In this document: piece after piece, positions 29,830 to 34,853 of the stretch | Layout of the letters: each line of letters opens with the position of its first letter | How positions within the stretch are numbered: position 1 is the stretch's first letter | NCBI RefSeq assembly: GCF_003949795.1 | Contig: NZ_RPRY01000015.1 | Coordinates: forward strand, 1-34,853 | Direction: 5' to 3' | Origin: Streptomyces sp. WAC06614 | GTDB lineage: Bacteria > Actinomycetota > Actinomycetes > Streptomycetales > Streptomycetaceae | Length of the DNA stretch: 34,853 bases | The notes under the pieces: generated by a model | The model's input: only the letters and a program-made list of their open reading frames with translations | Databases searched by the model: none | Told to the model about the DNA's origin: nothing | Program-made: the position numbers and the translations under genes

Positions 29830-30726
29830 TCAGCGGCGCGTGATGGTGACGCGGAAGTTGTTGAAGAACTTGTCCTCGAGCGTGTAGGCGAAGATGTCGA
29901 GGTAGCGCTCGAAGCGGGCCACGACCTCCTCGCCCTCCAGGGCGACGGCCTCGTCACGGCGCTCGGCGAGCAGCACCAGCCAGGCGCGGCAGGCCATGGC
30001 GAACGACTCGCGCTCGTTGACGATCTCGTCGATCTCGAACAGGCCCTCCGCGGCGGCGGACAGCTCGCTCAGGTGCGGGATGTGGCAGCCCTCGAACTCG
30101 GAGCGCTGCAGGAACTTCAGGTCGTCGAGGAGCGCGCGGTTCATCGGCAGCGCCTCGGCGGTCATGGTGTGCAGGACGAACTTGGCACCCGGGTTCAGGG
30201 CGTTGGCGACCTGCTGGAAGAAGAAGCGGTAGCGCTTGGTGCGCTCCTTCGGCGGCAGGTTGGAGGAGACGAAGTGCTCCAGGGCGTTGATGCAGAACGC
30301 CGCGTCGTACTTCTCCGACTCGTCGGCGACCTTGTAGTCCGCCCAGCTCTGCACGAGCGTGGTGATCTTCGGGTTGCCCAGGCCGTCGATGAAGGCCTCC
30401 TGGGTGCGCGACAGGGTCAGGCCCACCGCGGTCTCGGCACCGTGGACGGTGGTGAGGCGGTTGAGCATGGTGCCCCAGCCGCAGCCGATGTCCAGCACGC
30501 GCCGGGTGCTGCCGGCCCGCACGTTCGCGAGCTCCGCGAACTTGTCCAGCTTGCGCTCCTGGGCCTCGTCGAGGGTGGCGACGAGGTCCTCACCCTCCTC
30601 CCAGTAGCCGCCGGAGTACATCATCGTGGGGCCCAGCAGCAGCCGGTAGAAGTCGTTGCTGACCTCGTAGTGGTGCCTGATCGCGTCGACCTCGGGGTCC
30701 ACCGACTTGGGGGCGACCGTTGTCAT
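29830..30726 (-). CDS. CFA-synthase-like SAM methyltransferase
   Basis: The 298-residue protein matches the cyclopropane-fatty-acid/mycolic-acid methyltransferase family: HHYEVSNDFYRLLLGPTMMYSGGYW, SAM motif VLDIGCGWG (residues 77-85), LTLSRTQ, and a C-terminal RAWLVLLAERR / FNNFRVTITRR. Family members transfer a methylene or methyl group from SAM to a lipid double bond. The usual YSCAYF motif reads YSGGYW, so the Cys that helps hold bicarbonate in mycobacterial enzymes is Gly here; the reaction may be methylation rather than cyclopropanation. GAGGA upstream supports ATG 30726. It is the first gene of the leftward operon, starting at the divergent SARP-like promoter. Confidence 0.88.
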   Translation of the reverse strand: MTTVAPKSVDPEVDAIRHHYEVSNDFYRLLLGPTMMYSGGYWEEGEDLVATLDEAQERKLDKFAELANVRAGSTRRVLDIGCGWGTMLNRLTTVHGAETAVGLTLSRTQEAFIDGLGNPKITTLVQSWADYKVADESEKYDAAFCINALEHFVSSNLPPKERTKRYRFFFQQVANALNPGAKFVLHTMTAEALPMNRALLDDLKFLQRSEFEGCHIPHLSELSAAAEGLFEIDEIVNERESFAMACRAWLVLLAERRDEAVALEGEEVVARFERYLDIFAYTLEDKFFNNFRVTITRR

Positions 30727-30816
30727 CCTGTGGTCCTCATTTCCTGTCCGGCTCGGGCAGTGCCGTGATGTTCCGGTTCGGGTGCCGTGGTGAATTCGCG
30801 TCCGAGGAAACCGGAT

Positions 30817-30897
30817 CCCCCGCAAGGCAGGCGCAAGACGTACGGAATTCCCCGGGGAAGGGTGGCGGGGATCCGTCTTGCGTCTTCCTTGCGGGGG
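30817..30897. promoter_or_regulatory. Divergent promoter with mirrored SARP-like boxes
   Basis: Bases 30817-30840 and 30874-30897 are inverted repeats matching at 22 of 24 positions. Each arm holds two CTTGCG copies 11 bp apart: 30877 and 30888 on the plus strand, and 30837 and 30826 reading leftward. Sixteen bases from the start of the second copy, each side shows TTTC(A/C)TC (30904 rightward, 30810 leftward), a candidate -10 region. The ACP and methyltransferase starts lie 70 and 91 bp beyond the arms. This fits one SARP dimer set firing both operons. Confidence 0.65.
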
Positions 30898-30967
30898 CGG
30901 GGATTTCATCACTTCGGAAAACACGTCACGCACCGCCGAGTTGTACTGCCGAGAGAGGACCGACCCC

Positions 30968-31225
30968 ATGTCGCAGCTGCCCACCATCGAAGAACTGGCG
31001 AGCCAGCTTGAGGCCGTTTCGGGTGCCGCGGAGGTCAGCCCCGACGCCCCGCTCCAGCACATCGCGGACGTCGACTCGCTCGACCTGATGGAGTGGCTGT
31101 ACGGCTTCCAGAACCAGTACCCGCACATCCCGGCCGACGAGTCCCTCTTCGCCGACCTCGACGACACGACCACGCTGCGCGACGTGTACGCGAAGATCGT
31201 CGAGCTCGTCCCGGCGCAGGCGTAA
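30968..31225 (+). CDS. Second acyl carrier protein
   Basis: The 85-residue ACP has its modification site in VDSLDLMEWLYGF (Ser37). It is distinct in sequence from the aromatic-PKS ACP at 8960-9250 and more like starter or fatty-acid-type carriers. AGAGAGGA precedes ATG 30968. It is followed by KASIII and ketoreductase genes, so it probably holds the chain that KASIII starts. Confidence 0.92.
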   Translation: MSQLPTIEELASQLEAVSGAAEVSPDAPLQHIADVDSLDLMEWLYGFQNQYPHIPADESLFADLDDTTTLRDVYAKIVELVPAQA

Positions 31226-31242
31226 GGCCGGGGGCCAGCCAC

Positions 31243-32229
31243 GTGACCGGCTTCGACATCACCGGGTGGGGCATGTCCGTACCCGAGCGCATCGTCACCA
31301 GTGCGGAGCTCGCGGAGCGTTTCGGCGTGGACGAGCACTGGGTCGTCAGCCGCTGCGGCATCCGGGAGCGGCGAGCGGTGGACCCGGGACAGACCACGGC
31401 CTCCCTGGCCGTCGAGGCCGGCCGGCGCGCGCTGGACAAGGCGGGCCTGACCGGTGCCGACATCGCCCACCTCATCGTCGCGACCGCCACGCCCGAGCAG
31501 CCGTCGCCGGCGACGTCCGCGTTCGTCCACCACGAGCTCGGCATCGCCGGCAGCGCGCACGACGTGAACTCCGAGTGCGCGGGCTTCGTCTACGGGCTCG
31601 TCTCGGCGATGGCGCTGATCGCCCTCGACCCGCGGCCGATCCTGCTGATCGGCTCCGACACCCACACCCTGACGGCCAACCCGGCCGACCGGGACCTGTC
31701 CATCCTCGTCGGCGACGGTGCGGGCGCGCTCGTGCTCCAGCCGGGCGCCGAGAACCGCGTCAAGGCCTGGAACCTGGGCGCGGACGGCTCCTGCACCGGC
31801 TCGCTGAAGGTGCTGGCCGGCGGCAGCCGGATGCCGACCACCCAGGAGACCCTGGACGCGGGCCTGCACTACGCGCAGATCAACGGCAACGAGATCTACC
31901 TCAACGCCGTCCGCTACACCGTCCGTACGGTGCGCGAGACGCTGGAGAACGCGAAGGTGGCGGCGGCCGAGGTGGACCACATCGTCCCCCACCAGGCCAA
32001 CATCCGGATCATCAACTCGATCCTGTCGCACACCGGGCTGCGTCCCGAGGCGCTGATCACCAATCTCCACAAGTACGGCAACACGGCGTCGGCGTCGATC
32101 CCGATCGCGCTGACGGAAGCCCTGGAGGAGGGCCGGATCAAGGCGGGCGACAAGGTCCTGCTGGCCGGCTTCGGAGCCGGGATGACCTGGGGTTCGATCC
32201 TGATGGAATGGGGCGGTGTCGCGGCATGA
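31243..32229 (+). CDS. Ketoacyl-ACP synthase III (FabH-like)
   Basis: The 328-residue thiolase-fold enzyme has the KASIII triad: Cys112 in NSECAGFVYGL, His250 in PHQANIR and Asn280 in GNTASASIPIAL, at positions close to E. coli FabH. It condenses an acyl-CoA starter with malonyl-ACP to give a beta-ketoacyl-ACP. GTG 31243 is 17 bp after the ACP stop with a G-rich site. With its own ACP and ketoreductase, it forms an initiation unit like those priming some type II PKSs with non-acetate starters. Confidence 0.93.
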   Translation: MTGFDITGWGMSVPERIVTSAELAERFGVDEHWVVSRCGIRERRAVDPGQTTASLAVEAGRRALDKAGLTGADIAHLIVATATPEQPSPATSAFVHHELGIAGSAHDVNSECAGFVYGLVSAMALIALDPRPILLIGSDTHTLTANPADRDLSILVGDGAGALVLQPGAENRVKAWNLGADGSCTGSLKVLAGGSRMPTTQETLDAGLHYAQINGNEIYLNAVRYTVRTVRETLENAKVAAAEVDHIVPHQANIRIINSILSHTGLRPEALITNLHKYGNTASASIPIALTEALEEGRIKAGDKVLLAGFGAGMTWGSILMEWGGVAA

Positions 32230-32978
32230 GCAAGAACGTTGCGGGTGAGCGCCCGCAGTCGCCGGTGGCCCTCGTCACGGGGGCCTCGGGCGGCCTGGGC
32301 CAGGCCCTCGCCCTGGAGCTGGACGCGCTCGGCTGCCGGGTCGCCGTCCACTACAACAGCTCGCGGGACGCGGCGCTGGCCGTGCAGGAGAAGCTGACGA
32401 ACGAGTCGGTGCTGGTCACCGGGGACGTCGGCTCCTGGGAGGCGACGCAGAAGCTGTACGAGGAGATCTCGGCGGCGCTCGGTCCGGTGGACGTGCTGGT
32501 CAACAACGGCGCGATCCGCAAGGACAGCCTGATGGCCATGCAGAACCCGGCCGACTGGGCCCAGGTCATCCAGACCAACCTGATCGGCTCCTTCCACACC
32601 GCGCGGGTGTCCGTCCCGGCGATGCTGCGCAAGCGGTGGGGGCGGGTGGTCAACGTGGTGTCCCCGTCCGGGATCATCGCGACCGCGGGCCAGACGGCGT
32701 ACTCCGCCTCCAAGGCCGGCCTGATCGGCTTCACCCGGACCCTCGCGTCGGAGTGCGGCCGGCGCGGGGTGACCGTGAACGCCCTCTCCCCGGGCTTCAT
32801 GATCACCGGGATGACGCAGGACCTGCCGGACCGGGTCAAGGAGGGCATGGAGGACAAGGCCCCCATCCCGCGGTTCGTCACGGTCGAGGAGGTCGCGCGC
32901 AGCGTCGGCCTGTTCCTGGACCAGGACTGCATGACCGGCCAGGTCATCAGCATCGACTCGGGCGTCTCCATCACCTGA
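32226..32978 (+). CDS. FabG-like ketoreductase
   Basis: The 250-residue SDR has TGASGGLGQALA, NNGAIRKDSL, catalytic Ser in VVSPSGIIA, Tyr/Lys in TAYSASKAGLIGF, and the ending CMTGQVISIDSGVSIT. It should reduce the beta-ketoacyl-ACP made by the preceding KASIII. ATGA overlap with the KASIII gene supports tight coupling. No dehydratase or enoyl reductase follows, so the product may stop at a beta-hydroxyacyl stage or borrow primary-metabolism enzymes. Confidence 0.93.
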   Translation: MSKNVAGERPQSPVALVTGASGGLGQALALELDALGCRVAVHYNSSRDAALAVQEKLTNESVLVTGDVGSWEATQKLYEEISAALGPVDVLVNNGAIRKDSLMAMQNPADWAQVIQTNLIGSFHTARVSVPAMLRKRWGRVVNVVSPSGIIATAGQTAYSASKAGLIGFTRTLASECGRRGVTVNALSPGFMITGMTQDLPDRVKEGMEDKAPIPRFVTVEEVARSVGLFLDQDCMTGQVISIDSGVSIT

Positions 32979-33008
32979 TCCCCACCGCCCGTGCCTCTCC
33001 CCCCACCC

Positions 33009-33048
33009 GGCCCCGGCCGCCCCCCTTCCCCCCGGGGCGGCCGGGGCC
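33009..33048 (+). terminator. Terminator after the ACP-KASIII-KR operon
   Basis: A perfect 15-bp stem, GGCCCCGGCCGCCCC (33009-33023) with GGGGCGGCCGGGGCC (33034-33048), closes a 10-nt pyrimidine loop 31 bases after the operon's stop. Confidence 0.75.
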
Positions 33049-33092
33049 AAGGGCATGCCCGCGGGGGCCGGTGCGGTCCTGTTGGGTGCCGG

Positions 33093-33136
33093 ACCGGCCG
33101 AGCGCCGTCCCCCGAGGGGGACGGCGCTCGGCCGGT
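33093..33136. terminator. 20-bp perfect hairpin before the SARP remnant
   Basis: Bases 33093-33112 pair perfectly with 33117-33136 around a 4-nt loop (CGAG). Lying 17 bp from the leftward SARP stop, it is the natural terminator of the SARP gene and also backs up the rightward operon's terminator. Confidence 0.8.
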
Positions 33137-33153
33137 GGCAGGGGACGGCGGCC

Positions 33154-33455
33154 TCAGGCCACCCGGCGGTGCGTGGTGCAGCCGTGGTCGGACAGGGAGC
33201 ACGGGCGGGGGGCCGCGGTGTGGTCGACCTCGAACATGCCCATCAGGAACGGGTCGAGGTAGGTGAACGGGCGCGGGGCCCGGTCGCGGCGCGGCTCCGG
33301 GGTGCGCAGCAGCTCCAGGTAGGCGGCCTCGGTCTCCGGGGCCGGGTCGATGCCCAGCTCCTCGGCCAGCACCTCGCGCAGCTGCTGGTAGCTGCGCAGC
33401 GCCTCCGCCCGGTTGCCGGCCCGGGTGTGGGCGGCCATCCGGCAGCGGTACGCGC
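33154..33455 (-). pseudogene. 3' fragment of a SARP regulator gene (left copy)
   Basis: The reading frame encodes the end of a bacterial transcriptional activator (BTAD) domain, AYRCRMAAHTRAGNRAEALR, then LREVLAEELGIDPAPETEAAYLELL, followed by a tail rich in Pro/Arg/His ending HRRVA. This is the usual C-terminus of AfsR/SARP-type regulators. The DNA-binding N-terminal part is absent: homology to the right-hand copy stops at 33455, and unrelated sequence follows. An ATG at 33438 could still start a 94-residue peptide. It is adjacent to the strong hairpin at 33093-33136, which suggests this is the original 3' end of the gene. Confidence 0.8.
33170..33455. repeat. 286-bp direct repeat, left copy
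   Basis: By eye this is identical to 34568-34853, offset 1398 bp, in the same orientation. The right copy reaches the window edge, so the repeat could be longer only if the left copy's flank at 33456 also matched; that cannot be tested here. Confidence 0.9.
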
Positions 33456-33553
33456 ACCCATTTCCCGACGCACCCCTCGCACCGATCGGCGCCGGGGCGC
33501 CTCCCGGGCTTCGGGGTGCTGCGCCGGACTCCGTCCGGCGACCGCTGCGGTAG

Positions 33554-33904
33554 CCCGCTTCGGCGACGGGTCAAGCCGAAATCGATTCCCTTGCCCTGTC
33601 CGCCTACCTGTGCCTCGGTGACTGGGCGACAGCGGAGGCGCACGGGCACAGGTGCCTGTCCGGGCTGCGGCCGCACATGCACCGATCGCGGGCGATCGCC
33701 ACCACCCGCCTCGCCCTGGCACAGCTCGAACAGCGGGAAGTGGAGTCTGCTGTGACCACCGCTATGGAGGTACCGGCCGACGCAGCTGCTGGACACCCGC
33801 GGGTGTCGGCGATGCTGGATGTGTTCGGAGGACGCCTTGCACAGATCGCCCCTGCAAGTGGCCGGGTGGCTGCCTGGCGGTCCCACCGGGTCCGAGTGAA
33901 GTGA
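33554..33904 (+). pseudogene. C-terminal remnant of an XRE/TPR regulator gene
   Basis: An open frame after the TAG at 33551 encodes IDSLALSAYLCLGDWATAEA, then HRSRAIATTRLALAQLEQRE and HPRVSAMLDVFGGRLAQIAP. This is the typical C-terminal TPR-like part of Streptomyces helix-turn-helix (XRE-type) regulators. The N-terminal HTH and most of the protein are missing, cut off at the junction with the SARP repeat (33456-33553 holds only an 8-bp hairpin, 33522-33540). It ends immediately before the GNAT gene, as intact regulators of this kind often do. Confidence 0.65.
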
Positions 33905-33910
33905 GTGCTG

Positions 33911-34456
33911 ATGACCACATCTTCGCCTTCCCTACGTCGCCACAGCGCGCTGACTCCCGACCTGCGGGTGGCGATCGCCGATGTCTACTCCCAGGTTCGG
34001 GCCGATCTCCTCGACCACCCGAACTACCGCGTGGACGTGTTCCTGGAGCGGCTGGAGCGGCATGCGGCCGAACCGGGTTGGGCCCTGGTGATGGCGTGCG
34101 CGCCGGACGGTGAAGTGGTCGGCTACGCCTACGCCAACAGCATCGGCCCCGGGGACCGCTGGTGGAAGCGGCTCACCGTGCCCCCGGTGCCGCGGTTCAC
34201 GGCCCAGGACACGGCGGCCGTGAAGGAAATCGGCGTCATCCCACCGTACCGCGGCGCAGGGCTGGCCCGGCGGATGCATGACGTCCTCCTCGACGGCCGC
34301 ACCGAGCCGTACGTGACGCTCATGGTGAACCCGGCCGCCGGCGACGGCAAAGTGCTACGGCTGTACGAAGGGTGGGGGTACAGGCAGATCGGCGCGGTGA
34401 AGCCGTTGCCCGAGTCGCCGTGGCTGGTGTGCATGGGCCGTTGCGTCCGGGTGTGA
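33911..34456 (+). CDS. GNAT-family N-acetyltransferase
   Basis: The 181-residue GNAT has the core ALVMACAPDGEVVGYAYAN, the CoA-binding loop EIGVIPPYRGAGLARRMHD, and YEGWGYRQIGAVKP. ATG 33911 has AAGTGAG five bases upstream; GTG 33905 is two codons earlier and nearly touches the preceding stop. The substrate is unknown. Base composition is slightly lower in GC than the flanking biosynthetic genes. It sits between two identical SARP 3' ends together with a regulator remnant, so it looks like inserted DNA. Confidence 0.82.
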   Translation: MTTSSPSLRRHSALTPDLRVAIADVYSQVRADLLDHPNYRVDVFLERLERHAAEPGWALVMACAPDGEVVGYAYANSIGPGDRWWKRLTVPPVPRFTAQDTAAVKEIGVIPPYRGAGLARRMHDVLLDGRTEPYVTLMVNPAAGDGKVLRLYEGWGYRQIGAVKPLPESPWLVCMGRCVRV

Positions 34457-34483
34457 CCGACCGGAAAACGCCGGATGGCGGTG

Positions 34484-34513
34484 CCGGCCGCCGAGGCCCG
34501 GTCTGGCGGCCGG
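34484..34513 (+). terminator. Terminator hairpin after the GNAT gene
   Basis: CCGGCCGCC (34484-34492) and GGCGGCCGG (34505-34513) form a perfect 9-bp stem with a 12-nt loop, 28 bases after the GNAT stop. Confidence 0.55.
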
Positions 34514-34545
34514 GACCCTGGCCGGCAAGCCGACTCCTTCCCGCC

Positions 34546-34853
34546 TCACGCCACCCGGTGCCCCGCATGCGTGGTGCAGCCGTGGTCGGACAGGGAGCAC
34601 GGGCGGGGGGCCGCGGTGTGGTCGACCTCGAACATGCCCATCAGGAACGGGTCGAGGTAGGTGAACGGGCGCGGGGCCCGGTCGCGGCGCGGCTCCGGGG
34701 TGCGCAGCAGCTCCAGGTAGGCGGCCTCGGTCTCCGGGGCCGGGTCGATGCCCAGCTCCTCGGCCAGCACCTCGCGCAGCTGCTGGTAGCTGCGCAGCGC
34801 CTCCGCCCGGTTGCCGGCCCGGGTGTGGGCGGCCATCCGGCAGCGGTACGCGC
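34546..34853 (-). CDS. SARP-family regulator, partial (3' end; right copy)
   Basis: The leftward frame enters from beyond the window and encodes the end of the same BTAD domain and tail as the left copy, ending CTTHAGHRVA instead of CTTHRRVA. SARPs bind heptamer direct repeats at antibiotic promoters and recruit RNA polymerase; four candidate sites exist in this window, so this is the probable pathway activator. Only about 102 codons are visible, so whether the N-terminal DNA-binding domain is intact must be read from the adjacent sequence. Confidence 0.8.
   Translation of the reverse strand, partial: AYRCRMAAHTRAGNRAEALRSYQQLREVLAEELGIDPAPETEAAYLELLRTPEPRRDRAPRPFTYLDPFLMGMFEVDHTAAPRPCSLSDHGCTTHAGHRVA
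34568..34853. repeat. 286-bp direct repeat, right copy
   Basis: Same orientation and sequence as 33170-33455. It is truncated by the window end, so its full length is unknown. Confidence 0.9.

Noticed and set aside
33243..33722. Minus-strand open frames overlapping the SARP fragment and XRE remnant
   Set aside because: They have no family resemblance and span the junction between unrelated segments.
1..34853. tRNA or rRNA genes, CRISPR arrays, transposases, phage integrases and att sites
   Set aside because: I looked for typical signatures and saw none. The 286-bp direct repeats at the right end are SARP gene sequence, not insertion-sequence ends.

Overview
The window is very GC-rich actinobacterial DNA, almost certainly Streptomyces or a close relative (Kitasatospora-like). 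Codons mostly end in G/C, GTG starts are frequent, and many genes overlap by ATGA, GTGA or TGATG. Secreted wall hydrolases, an aromatic (type II) polyketide synthase, an AfsA-type signalling gene and SARP-type regulator sequence all fit this group.

Region 1 (1-5566) is an ordinary secretome block: a 45-residue exported peptide, an NlpC/P60-like hydrolase and an M23 endopeptidase that share the same C-terminal VCBS/FG-GAP repeat module, and a CBM2-GH18 chitinase. The gaps contain unusual polypyrimidine low-complexity tracts. A 21-bp-pair hairpin after the chitinase gene separates this block from the biosynthetic cluster.

Region 2 (about 5570-19440) is a type II PKS cluster. The first operon encodes a type II thioesterase, KS-alpha, KS-beta/CLF, an ACP and an FAD monooxygenase. 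A divergent AfsA homologue and a NAD(P)-binding epimerase-like gene share an AT-rich dyad resembling a gamma-butyrolactone receptor operator (ARE). A divergent HFCD-type flavoprotein and an SgcJ/SnoaL-like gene follow. The second operon encodes an acyl-CoA ligase, an ABM-fold protein, a second FAD monooxygenase, an ActIII-type ketoreductase and a shortened didomain aromatase/cyclase. Together these should make, reduce, cyclise and oxidise an aromatic polyketide. I saw no obvious late-ring cyclase, glycosylation genes or exporter in the window.

Region 3 (19500-24600) has a degenerate, truncated NRPS-type adenylation protein behind an array of ten 11-bp-phased TCGG/TCGA repeats. Next come an NmrA-like reductase, a hemerythrin-like protein, a DUF1772 (anthrone-oxygenase family) membrane protein, an AraC regulator and a GNAT.

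Region 4 (24620-32980) is a lipid-like cassette arranged around one divergent promoter. Leftward are a CFA-synthase-like methyltransferase, a Baeyer-Villiger-type monooxygenase, a Tat-exported VAO-family flavoenzyme, an SRPBCC protein, an alpha/beta hydrolase and an Sfp/EntD-type PPTase. Rightward are a second ACP, a KASIII and a ketoreductase. The promoter is a 24-bp inverted repeat in which each arm holds a CTTGCG direct repeat spaced 11 bp, the geometry of SARP operators. Similar 11- or 22-bp-spaced repeats precede the PKS operon and the acyl-CoA ligase gene.

Region 5 (33000-34853) holds two strong terminators and then two copies of the 3' end of a SARP gene: an identical 286-bp direct repeat. 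Between them lie a truncated helix-turn-helix/TPR regulator remnant and a GNAT. The right-hand SARP copy runs off the window. The most interesting reading is a SARP- and butyrolactone-controlled aromatic PKS physically coupled to a lipid/beta-keto priming or tailoring cassette. The coupling is inference from operators and layout, not shown directly.
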